Shown here piece after piece: positions 11,811 to 21,972 of a DNA stretch of 64,000 nucleotides. Made by a program: the position numbers and the translations under genes. The notes beneath the pieces were generated by a model. That model was not told the origin of the DNA. It ran no database searches and worked only from the letters and a program-made list of their open reading frames with translations. The DNA is from Bemisia tabaci. Its lineage: Eukaryota; Arthropoda; Insecta; Hemiptera; Aleyrodidae. The stretch lies in contig NC_092797.1 in NCBI RefSeq assembly GCF_918797505.1, positions 48,024,157-48,088,156 on the forward strand, read 5' to 3'. Position 1 is the stretch's first letter. Every line of letters starts with the position of its first letter.

Positions 11811-12098
11811 TTTATGCAAAACTTTGAGGTTTTAGAAGTGGTTCCATTGATTTCCGCGCTTGATTTTCTTCCAGATGCATCCCTCGAAATTTAAAATGTG
11901 ACAAATTAAACATCAAAGTTAGCAGTTTTAGTCAAAAATTTAATGTCAGACATCTCTCTGATTGACTCGATCCGCTGTGCGCCATCGCCTACAGTCACCC
12001 GATTGAGCGTCCGTTGGAATATTTTTGTACCGTGGCCGGATTGACTGAAACCATTGTGTTAACGCGAATTCTCGATTCCTCTTATTTTCCGATGTTTC

Positions 12099-12213
12099 GT
12101 CGTCCCTCTGACGTAAGGGCGTACCGCAATTTCAACGTGAGCCCTGTTTTACATATAAATCTATGCTTTCGGGGGCTCATGCAGAAATCGAGATACGCCC
12201 TTAAGGAGCGACG
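12099..12213. repeat. 115-bp hairpin element with TAAGGGCGTA arms
   Basis: Arms of about 45 bp (TAAGGGCGTACCGCAATTTC...GAGCCC and GGGCTC...GAAATCGAGATACGCCCTTA) are imperfect complements around a short loop. Transcribed, it would form a stem-loop; it is most likely a small MITE. Confidence 0.7.
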
Positions 12214-12464
12214 ATTTCCCTGATTTCCTGCGGAAAATTTCCGAAAAGGAAACCTTAAAACTTCTTCTCATTCTCCTCGCGTTTTCTAGAGGAAAAACAG
12301 GATTTGAATGTATGTATGCTATGTATGTATGCTATAAAGAACTAGGTTGCACGCAAACACGCTAAAAATGATCGGTACTTATGACAGCCTTCTAATCACA
12401 AGACTCTTGCACTTTCGTTTTTATTATATTTGTGGAAATTTTCTGGAGTGAGAACAGAACTTAG

Positions 12465-12686
12465 GTCATGAGCACAGAGTTTTCGGTCCTCATAACGGAA
12501 ACTTTTGCAACTGTAACAGAGCGAGAGCAGAAGCCCGATGACACCACTGACTCCGATGAGGAAAAATCACTGATTGACTGTTCTCAAACTGAGACCATCA
12601 CATATAGTTCCCAGCCCGGGCGCGGATACGAGTGCCTGCCAGTTTTAGAGTCGCCCGATCAGATTTGCCATCGGACGCGCACAAGG
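12465..12686 (+). CDS. Candidate coding exon beginning MSTEFSVL
   Basis: After a possible acceptor (CTTAG|GTC) an ATG at 12468 opens a frame ending at a strong donor (AGG|GTAAGA, junction after 12686). The peptide is acidic and Ser/Thr-rich, with an EREQKPDDTTDSDEEKSL stretch, two cysteines and an RTRTR end. The segment is outside recognisable repeats. An ORF near 54484 begins with the same eight residues but with four different synonymous codons. Function unknown. Confidence 0.4.
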
Positions 12687-12819
12687 GTAAGAAGCAATTC
12701 AAAGACTTACACGTAGATTTATTTATTCACAAAAAGAATTACTTTCTCATTCGAATGCCGCAAAATAATTTATTACTAGGATGATTTGGGAGAATGATAA
12801 GAATTTCAAAATAACAATA

Positions 12820-13490
12820 CGCAGCATTAAATACGTTCTCCCCGTGTAACAGAAACATTCCTTCCGAAAAATAAAACGCCTACTTGCTAGTAATGAAAAT
12901 GTGTTTCTACAACATAAGTTTCGTTTCCCATTAGTAATGAAATTCTCAAAATAAGATCATTTATGTTTCTACACGTACATGTTTTTCTGCACATGTAGCA
13001 ATTACTCTTTCCACTAGCAAAAAGATAGGGCTGCTCGTGGCTAAACAAAACAATCCGATATAATATAAGATGCCACACTGTAACAAAGCCATTCCTTTTT
13101 CACAAGTGAAGATGAGTAAACTGCTAAAGATTGAGTTGCATTATACTTTTTTTCTCGGAACTGAACACTTCCTTCCATTTCGCTCCCATTTTAGGTGAGA
13201 GGCAGGGCGGAGACTCGAGGAATATTGAAACAAACGAATCAACTCATGAAGTTGCAGCGACCAACCTCGCGGAACACACGTAAGAAGCATTAATTGCCAA
13301 TACGCAGCATTAAATACGTTCTCCCCGTGAAACAAAAACATTCCTAACGAGGATATCGCCTACTTGCCAGTAAAGAATATGTGTTTCTACGGCATTAACT
13401 TCGTTTCCCATTAGCAATGAATTCTCTCAATAAAGATCAAATATGTTTCTACATTTACATGTTTTTATGCACAATTATCTTTATATTGGC
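12820..13490. repeat. Two direct copies of a roughly 190-bp repeat
   Basis: ACGCAGCATTAAATACGTTC starts a block near 12820 that recurs at about 13303. Both copies contain ATGTGTTTCTAC and TTTCGTTTCCCATTAG and are about 480 bp apart. Confidence 0.75.
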
Positions 13491-13504
13491 ATTTACTAGA
13501 CTAC

Positions 13505-13935
13505 ATCTCCATTTTATTTTCTGATTGTCTTATCTTTATATAGTCAATTAGAAGACTAGAAATCATTAATTGCCTGTTTCAATTTTATTTTTCCTCAAAT
13601 TTTTTTTACAAATGCTTATCATATGTAGTGACATTGAATTCTCAATTATTCTTTTAGCTCCCTGATAACCAGTTCGATTTTTTAACTCCATGTCGATTGA
13701 CATGTCCATTTTATTTTCTGTTGGTCTTATCTTTAAATAGTCAGTTAGTAGACTAGAAAGCATTAATTGCCCGTTCCAATTTTTTTTTCCTCTAATTTTT
13801 TCACAGATGCTCTACAATTGTACTAACATTGAACTATCAATCATTCTTTTATTTCCCTGATAACCTGATCGGTTTTTTAACTCCATGTCGATTGACATGT
13901 CGATTTTATTTTCTAATGTTCCTACTGTATATAAT
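13505..13935. repeat. Tandem repeat, about 196-bp unit, two and a bit copies
   Basis: CCATTTTATTTTCTG recurs at 13509, 13706 and, with changes, 13901. Each unit includes GCATTAATTGCC, CCCTGATAACC and TCCATGTCGATTGACATGTC. Confidence 0.75.
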
Positions 13936-14334
13936 CATTTACTAGACAGTAATTAGGATTAATTATTGCATTTATATATTTGTTATGTATAGATCATTTT
14001 GTACTGTTACAAAGACACTATCTTCTCTAAAAGATGCCTTCTAATTTAACTCTCAGTCATTTCCTCCTTTTCCTTTAAAATAACGAAGTGGCTATTCGTC
14101 GGTACGGTACCGACGGATAAATGGCTATTCGTCGGTACCGTACCGATGAATAAATAGCTATTCGTCGGTACCGTATACTTTGATTTTAGTACGTAAATTA
14201 TATTAAAGATATGATTTCTTGATAATATTTTGGTGGAAGTTAAGAGCTAAAAATTGGGTGAAAGATGGAAAAAAACCCAACACGAGTTGTAAAGAAATAT
14301 TCTCCAAATTTAATTCATGTATTTAATACTCTCA

Positions 14335-14450
14335 CATAATACTGAAATGTACTACTCCGTCAAATAAATAATCATAATACTGAAATGTACTTCACTGTCA
14401 AATGAATCATCATAATACTGAAATGTACTACTCTGTCAAAAGAATCATCA
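14335..14450. repeat. 38-bp tandem repeat, three copies
   Basis: CATAATACTGAAATGTACT starts units at 14335, 14373 and 14411. Each unit continues with a CTGTCAAA-like segment and ATCAT. Confidence 0.85.
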
Positions 14451-14777
14451 AGAACGCTTCTTTTTTCGGGTGGTGGGGCCTTTAGTTTCATTTGCAGGTG
14501 TTTTCTTTCGTTTTCGTTTTTCGGGGGGATTTTCCACGGATTGTCGGTCGGCAACGGTGCGATTAAAGGAACAAAGTTATCTTGCTGGCAGTTTAGGTCG
14601 CCCTCGTGAAATGACTTTACTCTTAAATTTTAGCTTCGTGAAGCTCTCTGCACTGACATTTTCGTCAGGTGGAGCAGCAACAGAAACCGAAGATTCGCTA
14701 GTGGTGAAATAGCTCTCTGCACTATGATCGTTGTTAGTTGGGGCAGTAACAGGAACCGAAGATTCGCTGGTGGTCAA
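14448..14777 (-). pseudogene. Broken gene for a basic AT-hook-like protein
   Basis: On the minus strand one frame runs from 14777 to a TGA at 14448-14450, interrupted once by a TAA at 14577-14579. Before the stop it carries two degenerate copies of a TTSESSVxVxAP segment and then RGRPKLPAR, which fits the AT-hook core RGRP. After the stop the same frame continues with Lys/Arg-rich nuclear-localisation-like stretches (EKRKRKK, TTRKKKRS). This looks like the tail of a DNA-binding protein carried inside the foldback element. Whether it came from the host or from a transposon is open. Confidence 0.45.
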
Positions 14778-15070
14778 CGAACTACACCTCTAGAATGGCC
14801 GCGAGATAGCAAACCTGCGTAACGCGCATGGGCCGGTTTTTGAAGGCAGGAGGGGGGTGGGAGCCCAAGTATAACTAACCTCAATCTCCATTTCTGCTGC
14901 GTCTTGCCCATATGGATTACATGTGAAAATTTCAACCTTTGTAAACTTTCATTTTTTTGAGGTTTTCTTTCAAAGTTCCTATTTTTTGAGTAAAGAAAAC
15001 CTATTGAGGTGCGATTGTTACCATGTTTTCAATCATCTTGAATGAACTTAAATAACTGTTGAATTGCGTG

Positions 15071-15240
15071 CACTGAAAAAAAATTCTCGGCGTTTTTACC
15101 ACGGTCCGTTGGTACCTTTACCATCTCACTTTTTTTTTACCAATTATTGGTAGTTTTACCAAGATAGACTGGTAAGCTTACCTAAAAACCGGAATTTTTA
15201 CTGTTTTATTACTGTTTATTTTTTACTGTTTATTTTTACT
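15071..15240. repeat. Half MITE related to family R
   Basis: It starts CACTGAAAAAAAATTCTCGG and continues with TTTTTACC, GGTACC and TTGGTAG motifs like those of the element at 564-806. The mirror end is absent. Confidence 0.55.
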
Positions 15241-15598
15241 CGCAACAGAATTGCGATCTCAAAATTTGAGAAAAATGACGAATTGCTGAAAAAATGGAAC
15301 CAATTGATGCGATATATCGCATGCCGTTCTGACACAAAATATGGCGGCCATCGAATCACCTTAATGTCGCCCATGCGGTACCGACGAATAGCCATTCATC
15401 GGTACGGTACCGACGAATAGCCATTTATTCATCGGTACGGTACCGACGAATAGCCATTTATCCGTCGGTACCGTACCGACGAATAGCCTCATCCTTAAAA
15501 TAATAGCAAAATATTCTGACGCTTTCGTTCCGTAAGATATGATTTATCTGGGGATAACCTTTACCTTTGCATAATCAGCTTCCCAGTAATTTGAAATG

Positions 15599-15776
15599 TA
15601 AGAAGGATTATTTCGGGGACGTCCCGTAATGGGTTGGCGGCAGGGCGTTGACGAAGAGATGTTGCGGTGTCAGTTGCCCGATAACCTCTGGGAAGACAGG
15701 CATATGTGGCGTTTGGGTGTCGTAGAACGCCAGAGTGCGTTATAAAGCGACTCTATATATATAAGAAGGATTATTT
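15599..15776 (+). mobile_element. 5'-truncated LINE insertion with 15-bp target duplication
   Basis: TAAGAAGGATTATTT occurs exactly at 15599-15613 and 15762-15776. The 148 bases between contain the end of a reverse-transcriptase ORF, a short 3' untranslated part and a CTCTATATATA tail. A long direct flank duplication, truncation and a simple-repeat tail together are the signature of target-primed reverse transcription. Confidence 0.85.
15617..15745 (+). pseudogene. C-terminus of a LINE ORF2 protein
   Basis: Forty-two codons plus a TAA stop. The peptide has the pattern GRPxMxWRQGVDEEMLRC, then DRHMWR, matching the conserved tail R-P-x-x-R/G-W-x-D/Q-x-V-x-x-D/E ... D-R-x-x-W-R found after the reverse transcriptase in RTE-like and related non-LTR retrotransposons. 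The catalytic part is absent, so it is dead on arrival. The intact frame suggests a fairly recent insertion. Confidence 0.75.
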
Positions 15777-15986
15777 ACGTGTCCGGGAAAAATAGTAAAT
15801 AAGGATAACACAGGTCGTACGAAAGCGCTCCTTCGAAGAAACGGAATCAGGGACCCGTGGGTACCCAAAATTCCAGGTAGACTTACCAGGCGCCTGGACT
15901 ACATGCGCATTTGTATGAATTCCAACAAATTATCTAAATACGAGTAATTTTCATTCTGACCCAAGCCGCGCTTCTAAAAAGAATTT

Positions 15987-17130
15987 GAGGTGACGGTTGA
16001 CCAGGAACCATCGCAATATTTGGGAATTGAAAGAACAGAAGATAGCATAGATTTAACCCAGAGGTCATACGTTCAAAAAAAGCTCGAAGAATACAATATG
16101 GATGCGTCTGAACCAGTGAAAACTCCAATAGAAAACGTTGACCCGAGGATAATGGACCGGGGAAGTGATGTTTCCGTATCGACAAGCAGTCGGCATGGAA
16201 GTTTACAGTATCTCGCGAACAAAACGCGGCCGGACATAGCGTTCGCAGTATCTTATGCGAGCCGACATATTGAATCTCTTTTGACGACGCATGTGAACAA
16301 TGTGAAACGCACGTTGCGTTACCTTCGCGGAGCGGCGGATTTTAGGATAGACTAAATACAGGGTTTTCCGTTGCAAATAGAAGTGTACGCGGATAGTGAC
16401 TTTGTTGGGGACAGTGAAACACGTAGATCAACTACAGGATGAGTCGTTTTTCTGGAGAGAGGACTCATTATTTACATGATCTTTGATTCGGCCGTGCACA
16501 CATGTAACGCGGGTTGCACAGAAAAATTAAGGCTTTCTCTTGCAGTCATGAGAGATTTGTATTCGGGGGAAGACTATATGATGTTCCTATTCATGTTACA
16601 ATCCGTCTGGTACTTTTCAATACTTATACTTACACTTTCAATGCTTACAAATAGTCTAGTACTTTTCGAAAAGTCGTTTATTAAAAGATTTGATCATTAT
16701 TTGGTGCTCGAGACGACAGCTGGGGACTGTGAAACACGTAGATCAACTACAGGATGAGTCGTTTTTCTGGAGAGAGGACTCATTATTTACATGATCTTTG
16801 ATTCGGCCGTGCACACATGTAACGCGGGTTGCACAGAAAAATTAAGGCTTTCTCTTGCAGTCATGAGAAATTTGTATTCGGGGGAAGACTATATGATGTT
16901 CCTATTCATGTTACAATCCGTCTGGTACTTTTCAATACTTATACTTACACTTTCAATGCTTACAAATAGTCTAGTACTTTTCGAAAAGTCGTTTATTAAA
17001 AGATTTGATCATTATTTGGTGCTCGAGACGACAGCCGATTGTGAGTTTGAGCGGCACATGAGGCAGAATACATTGCGTGTCCAGAGGCAGTGAGAGGCTA
17101 CGTACTTGAGAGATTTAATGGAAGAGTTAA
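15987..17130 (+). pseudogene. Decayed Ty1/copia pol, end of RT through RNase H
   Basis: From 15990 one frame shows the copia RT tail: SQYLGIE, then YVQKKLEEYNM with PVKTP, then SLQYLANKTRPDIAFAVSYA and VKRTLRYLRG. After a TAG the RNase H start is legible as IEVYADSDF with RRSTTG. The RNase H region is then broken by a 315-bp segment present twice. Beyond the duplication EAEYIACPEAVR and, in another frame, YLRDLMEEL resume the copia RNase H order. Stops, a frameshift and the inserted duplication make it non-functional. No LTRs, gag or integrase are visible nearby. Confidence 0.8.
16406..17035. repeat. 315-bp perfect-to-near-perfect tandem duplication
   Basis: The segment from GGGGACAGTGAAACACGTAG to GAGACGACAGC is present at 16406-16720 and again at 16721-17035, with very few differences (for example AGAGATTTG against AGAAATTTG). 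It starts inside the copia RNase H region, so copia sequence lies at both edges. ORFs of 93 and 100 codons here are repeat copies, not genes. Confidence 0.85.
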
Positions 17131-17189
17131 CATGCATAAAATCGATGAAAACGTACATGTGGACAATACCAGCAGTATAACTATTTGGA

Positions 17190-17600
17190 ATGAGCCGCCT
17201 ATTCTAAAAATCAGTACCTATTTGGCGTAGACCCTCTTCCTAATACCCTACTCATTTTATTCTTCCAGCATAATGTCTTGCCGTTTTGTTTACAGGCAAG
17301 ACCAATATGGAGGTGGCATCAAAGAATACCGCCGTTTCTGCGTCGGTGCACGCTATCTATAGCGTATTGCTTGAAAGGAAGAACGAAACTTTAAGCTACC
17401 GATATATTCTCAGCCATCACAGCGGCCACCAACAAGAAGATGTCTTTTGTGCTAATCAATCTGTACTGCTTATTTTAAATATCTAGGGCTGACGGCACAA
17501 TACGCTATACGGCCTAGCTGACAATTTTGTTGGAGATGAGTCAGCGACTTTGCCGCATTTTTATGGAAATGAAATGTGTTGTGACATTTATTAACGAGTA
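17190..17600 (+). pseudogene. Exon-like relic with ankyrin-like motif, copy 1
   Basis: A block beginning GAGCCGCCTATT...CAGTACCTATTTGGCGTAGACC, a pyrimidine tract with CAG, a coding-like middle and then TTTTAAATATCTAGGGCT...GAGTCAGCGACTTTGCCGCA is shared with two other places (17680-17790 plus 18610-18860, and 23715-24380). The middle reads GKTNMEVASKNT; its counterparts read GKTKLQAAELHS and GKATLQAADLNA. These fit the G-x-T-x-L-x-x-A helix start of ankyrin repeats, so the family looks like duplicated exons of an ankyrin-repeat gene. It is an inference from short matches. Confidence 0.35.
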
Positions 17601-17847
17601 TGCAAGGTTTTATTACCTATTAAAAGCGTATTAACAATCATCTATATTTATTTTATATATTTTAACCCGTTGAAAGCCCCGACTCTATAAATCAATACCT
17701 ATTTGGCGTAAACCCTGTTTCTAATATCCTACTAATTTTTTTTTCCAGCACAATATCTAGCCTGCTGCCTGAAGGGTAAAACGAAGCTTCAAGCCGCCGA
17801 ACTGCATAGCTGAGGGACTTTTCATGGAAAATCACTCAGGAAACAGC

Positions 17848-18395
17848 GATGGCAGATTCTCAGTCCCTATGCTCTTCACCGAAGACAAAATAAATCTTGG
17901 AGATTCTTATAGTCTTGCAAAAAATCGACTTATCATATAAGAACATCGATTGAATGGAAATCCAGACTTCAAACACGCATACAAAGACTTCATGGAGGAA
18001 TATGAGGAGCTCGGACATAAAAAATTAGTAGACAATGATTCAATAGGTCAGGGCAAATATTACATCCCCCACCATGGGATATGGAAACAAACAAACACAA
18101 GTTCAAAAATGCGAGTGGTTTTTGATGCTTCAATGAAAACTATGTCTGGCAAAGCATTAAATGATGTGGTTCTGAAGGGAGAAAAATTACATACAGACAT
18201 AATTCAAGTTTTAACTCTGTTCAGGTTTCCTCGTTATGTTTTCACAGCAGATGTTTGCAAGATGTACCGTCAGATTTTAGTCAATCCAGAGGATCGGCCA
18301 TATCAGAGAATATCATGGCGCGAAGATCCATCTCAGCCCATCAAAGAATATGAACTTCAAACAGTTACATATGGAGTAACATCCTCTCCTAATGT
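17848..18395 (+). pseudogene. BEL/Pao reverse transcriptase fragment
   Basis: The frame DGRFSVPMLFTED...LGDSYSLAKNRL, one TAA, then EHRLNGNPDFKHAYKDFMEEY follows the N-terminal part of BEL/Pao RT. It continues with YYIPHHGIWK, MRVVFDASMKT, FTADVCKMYRQI and QTVTYGVTSSP, which are RT blocks including the A-motif region with its Asp. It breaks off before the catalytic YxDD block. Upstream and downstream sequence belongs to the exon-like repeat family, so this piece sits inside that. The family differs in frame quality from the young LTR element at 57-64 kb, which lacks pol. Confidence 0.85.
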
Positions 18396-18507
18396 ATGTC
18401 TGCGCACCATGCGCCAGCACGGCGAAAACACTGGCGTATACCGCTGCTTCCGCGAACATTTTTACTCGTTATGAGCCACTTATTTTAAAAAGCTAATTTT
18501 TTTTCAG

Positions 18508-18601
18508 CATCAATGATTCAAGCAGCACTCATTGGAAAGATTGCTATCGAAGGAGCGGATATTAACGCCCCGCGCTATTATCAACGTTGAGAAGGAAGCT
18601 G
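18508..18601 (+). pseudogene. Exon-like relic between AG and GT, ankyrin-like
   Basis: A T-rich tract and CAG (ending 18507) precede a 94-base stretch ending at CTG|GTGAGT. One frame reads SMIQAALIGKIAIEGADINA before a TGA. GADINA is typical of the ankyrin loop, and ALIGK fits the preceding helix, though the segment between is too short for a full 33-residue repeat. Followed by the shared right-hand block of the exon-like family at about 18610-18860. Confidence 0.35.
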
Positions 18602-18920
18602 GTGAGTTGTCTTTTGTATTGAACAATCTTCACTGCTCATTTTAAATATCTAGGGCTAACGAACGAATACGCCATACGGCCCAGCTGATAATTTTGTTGA
18701 AAATTAGTCAGCAACTTTGCCGCATTTTACGGTATCAAACACGCAAGATCATGATTTTAGTTTTTTCTAAATCTGTATGGAAGCGCTTTAATGACCCTGT
18801 AAAGCATTGTGAATCTAACCTTAGAATTTCAAAATTTGCGAAGTATTCTCTTCGTTATGCAAAATCGTCAGTTTGCAGGCAGACAGTATTGTTCGTTTGC
18901 CATCGATGTAGTGGGTACCT

Positions 18921-18965
18921 GGGTGATTTCACGATAAAAGGAATAGTCGTCTCCCCGTGGCTTTT
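18921..18965 (+). repeat. Solo terminal repeat of the 999-bp DNA element
   Basis: GGGTGATTTCACGATAAAAGG with the following GAATAGTCGT and CCGTGG matches the inverted right end of the complete element at 21973-22971. No partner end is nearby. Confidence 0.7.
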
Positions 18966-19264
18966 TAACGACTTTGGACAAGACGGTTGAGAACCAAGTT
19001 GATAAATCAATAGGAATAATGTTCCTGAACTTATCCACGCTAAAAAGTATGAGAAATTATGATTGTTTAGAAGAAATTGAAATTTAAAAAGTTAAATTTA
19101 ATCTCCTTAAATTTCGTCTTGATCATCGTAGCCCAAAATTTGGAGACTTGAAAACGCAATGCTGCACTGATTTTGAACTTACCGAGATAAATGGTTTAAA
19201 ATCGCGTTCTTGCGGCTTCATTTTTTAATAACTTTCCGGGGCGGCCCCCCGGCTCTCTCCTCAT

Positions 19265-19400
19265 TCCCTGATGCGTTACATAATTTTTGAACAGCCCCTA
19301 AAAGAGGAGCTCAAGAGAAGTTTGAAGGAATGGGCCTGTTCAAAACTTCAGCTAGAGTAGAGAGAACGGGGAGTGGAGAGAACAACCAGAAGATTGGACT
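19265..19400. repeat. Partial copy of the repeat upstream of 28565
   Basis: GCGTTACATAATTTTT and GAGCTCAAGAGAAGTTTGAA, followed by AACTTCAGCTAGAGT, match 28507-28600 closely. Only one side of that inverted-repeat element is present here. Confidence 0.65.
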
Positions 19401-19569
19401 GGTAGTGGTGACATTTAATAATAGTTATGTTGTTAATAAAAATAAGAAATAAATAAATAAAAAAAAAAACTCTGATCAATGTTCAAAATCAAATGTTTAA
19501 AATCATTTTTTTAAACAAAAAGCACACATTAAAATTGCGATCAGTTTATCACGTCCATTTCAGCAGCAT

Positions 19570-19732
19570 TGCCGCCAAGAATTTTTTTTAATCTTGCTTT
19601 AAGCTGGCTTTTTCTTGATACAAGAAAAATAATGCTTGGGTTAAGCAAAAAAGTAGCTTATATTTACCAGAAAAATTCTTGGTTTAAGAAGAAATACTTC
19701 TTGACGGCAAATTTAAGATGTTTTTTTCAGTG
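19570..19732. repeat. Family Q MITE, inverted copy 2
   Basis: This is the reverse complement of much of 2569-2740: GCCGCCAAGAATTTTT, GCTTTAAGCTGGCTTTTTCTTG, AATAATGCTTGGGTTAAGC, ending TTTTTTTCAGTG. The outer left end is missing. Confidence 0.75.
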
Positions 19733-20189
19733 CAGGATAACAGTGCGATTATAGCAGCAAAGGTAACGAACTGTATTACCGCTTATTATCCTCTTTTTTA
19801 TGCTGCCACAACGATTTTTCGGTGCGTCTTTAAAAGAGGGCCCTTTTAAGAGCCGCCAATTCTCAGCACCTGATGCGCACGTCTTTATTCACCCAGATAG
19901 CGAGCGTTGAAGCTATCTCCCATGCTCATTTCTTGTATCTTCTTAAACCATGAGATCTTTCCTACGGGTTTTGCAAGCACGCAGATTCCAGGCACGAAAC
20001 GAAGCTCTAGTGCCCCGATAGTTCTGGTAGTTAGGGAGTCAAGTCAAACTGAATCATCCGTATTTCACCATGATAGGTGCCCTTGCATCACGGAGCGGAG
20101 ACGAACTCAACACTCAACGCGGTATTCAAAATCATATCTTGAAACATAGTCATTGATATCTGATCACTTCTTCACGTCGAATTTTACAG

Positions 20190-20462
20190 AATGCTTCTTT
20201 CGTGTGCAAACCTTCTTTGCTGGAAATAAAATCTCCGCACGGAATTAAATTGTATATTCTGTATATCAAGCGGAAAAGAAATGCGGTGTGCTGGCAGTTT
20301 GCATGCAAGCAGTTTGGTAACCAAAACGAAGATATACTTAACAAGGTCGTCTTTGGAGAGGACCACGTTGTTGTAAACGAGGACGTTACCACTCCACACG
20401 AAACAAAACCGCGAAACATAAGTACCCAAGTTTCGCTCGCCTTCAGGCAAGACATCCTTTGA
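20190..20462 (+). pseudogene. Decayed exon of an unidentified gene, upstream of the dimer array
   Basis: A TTTTACAG acceptor ends at 20189. The exon frame reads NASFVCKPSLLEIKSPHGIK, then KRKRNAVCWQFACKQFGNQN, then VVFGEDHVVVNEDVTTPHE, and meets a TGA at 20462. In-frame and shifted sequence past the stop (LQLDGEIVKSL, then VFYDDLCFHHGVE) joins the ORF carried by the downstream tandem units. The piece is therefore probably the upstream part of the exon whose 3' end was amplified, now with one stop and one frameshift. The composition is clearly protein-like but I do not recognise the family. Confidence 0.4.
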
Positions 20463-21509
20463 TCCACGTTGCAACTGGATGGCGAAATCGTCAAATCATT
20501 AGGATGACCAAAAGAAAATACGTGTGTTTTACGATGATTTATGTTTCCATCACGGAGTGGAGACGAACTCGACACTCAACGCGGTATTCAAATTAACACC
20601 TTCTCATGGCACTGTCATTAAGGATCTGAGTAATATACACACTCTAAATTCTTCATACTCTTTCGTCGTTTAAAGTTTTTACTGAATATTTCTGATAGGC
20701 ATGCAGATAATATGACTGAAGTACTGGTATTAACGGTGTAGCATGCAGTAGCACTGTTTTAGACACGAATCGAAGTTGACGCTGTTGTTTGTCAAACTGT
20801 ACATCTTCAGGACAAATAAATGGTATTCTTCATTTATTCAAGAACCCCCCAAATGGCATTTTACGATGATTTTTGTTTCCATCAAGGAGTGGAGACGAAC
20901 TCGACACTCAACGCGGTATTCAAATTAACACCTTCTCATGGCACTGTCATTAAGGATCTGAGTAATATACACACTCTAAATTCTTCACATACTCTTTCGT
21001 CTTTTAAAGTTTTTACTGCGGATATTTCTAATGGACATGAAGATATGACTGAAGTACTGGTATTACAGTGTAGTAGCACTGTTTTTGACACGAGTCGAAG
21101 TTGACGCGGTTGTTTGCCAAATTGTGCATCTTCAGAACAAATAAAGGGTATTCTTTATTTATTCAAGAGCCCCCCAAATGGCATTTTACGATGATTTTTG
21201 TTTCCATCAAGGAGTGGAGACGAACTCGACACTCAACGCGGTATTCAAATTAACACCTTCTCATGGCACTGTCATTAAGGATCTGAGTAATATACACACT
21301 CTAAATTCTTCATACTCTTTCGTCGTTTAAAGTTTTTACTGAATATTTCTGATAGGCATGCAGATAATATGACTGAAGTACTGGTATTAACGGTGTAGCA
21401 TGTAGCAGCACTGTTTTTGACACGAGTCGAAGTTGACGCTGTTGTTTGTCAAATTGTACATCTTCAGGACAAATAAAGGGTATTCTTTATTTATTCAAGA
21501 ACCCCTCAA

Positions 21510-21761
21510 ATGGCATTTAACAATGATTTTTGTTTCCATCACGGAGTGGAGACGAGCTCAACACTCAACGCGGTATTCAAATTAACACCTTCTCATGGCA
21601 CTGCCATTAAGGATCTGAGTAATATACACACTCTAAATTCTTCACATACTCTTTCGTCGTTTAAAGTTTTTACTGCGGATATTTCTGATGGACATGAAGA
21701 TATGACTGAAGTACTGGTATTACAGTGTAGTAGCACTGTTTTTGACACGAGTCGAAGTTGA
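21510..21761 (+). CDS. Best-preserved 83-codon ORF of the dimer array
   Basis: The frame runs from an ATG at 21510 through FCFHHGVETSSTLNAVFKL and DMTEVLVLQC to STVFDTSRS and TGA. The companion unit at 20820-21104 has the same frame with few substitutions. A degraded copy ends at 23085, and short matches to HHGAETxSTLNA occur at about 20085 and 25945. Codon content is ordinary and no membrane or signal segment is seen. Because the frame is kept in alternate units only, it is likely a remnant of coding sequence rather than a complete gene. No family recognised. Confidence 0.35.
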   Translation: MAFNNDFCFHHGVETSSTLNAVFKLTPSHGTAIKDLSNIHTLNSSHTLSSFKVFTADISDGHEDMTEVLVLQCSSTVFDTSRS

Positions 21762-21972
21762 CGCGGTTGTTTGCCAAATTGTGCATCTTCAGAACAAATA
21801 AAGGGTATTCTTTATTTATTCAAGAACCCCCCAAATGGCATTTAACAATGATTTTTGTTTCCATCACGGAGAGGAGACGAGCTCAACACTCAACGCGGTA
21901 TTCAAATTAACACCTTCTCATGGCACTGCCATTAAGGATCTGGGTAATATACAAACTCTCAATTCTTCATAT

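Larger units (their letters stand above)
10846..11990. repeat. Outer inverted repeat enclosing two nested palindromes
   Basis: GGATCGAGTC with about 35 neighbouring bases at the left (from about 10846) reappears inverted near 11950-11985. Between the arms sit two complete palindromic elements side by side. The arms are imperfect, so this would be the oldest insertion of the nest. Confidence 0.5.
14088..15488. mobile_element. Foldback element with palindromic GGTACCGTACC minisatellite ends
   Basis: Both ends consist of two to three repeats of a roughly 43-bp unit centred on GTCGGTACCGTACCGAC, each unit itself palindromic, with the two ends inverted to each other (14088-14178 and 15375-15488). 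Similar CCTTTAAAATAA and TCCTTAAAATAA tracts flank it and may be an imperfect target duplication. The interior holds a 38-bp tandem repeat, a broken AT-hook gene and a half MITE. Ends made of short tandem repeats are characteristic of FB-type foldback elements; assignment here is by structure only. Confidence 0.65.

Noticed and set aside
16476..17093. Repeated 93/100-codon ORF as a membrane protein
   Set aside because: It lies in the 315-bp duplicated segment within dead copia sequence and has no start or splice context.
20551..21972. CRISPR-like or tRNA array reading of the regular repeats
   Set aside because: Units are contiguous with no spacers, over 300 bp long, and the genome is eukaryotic.
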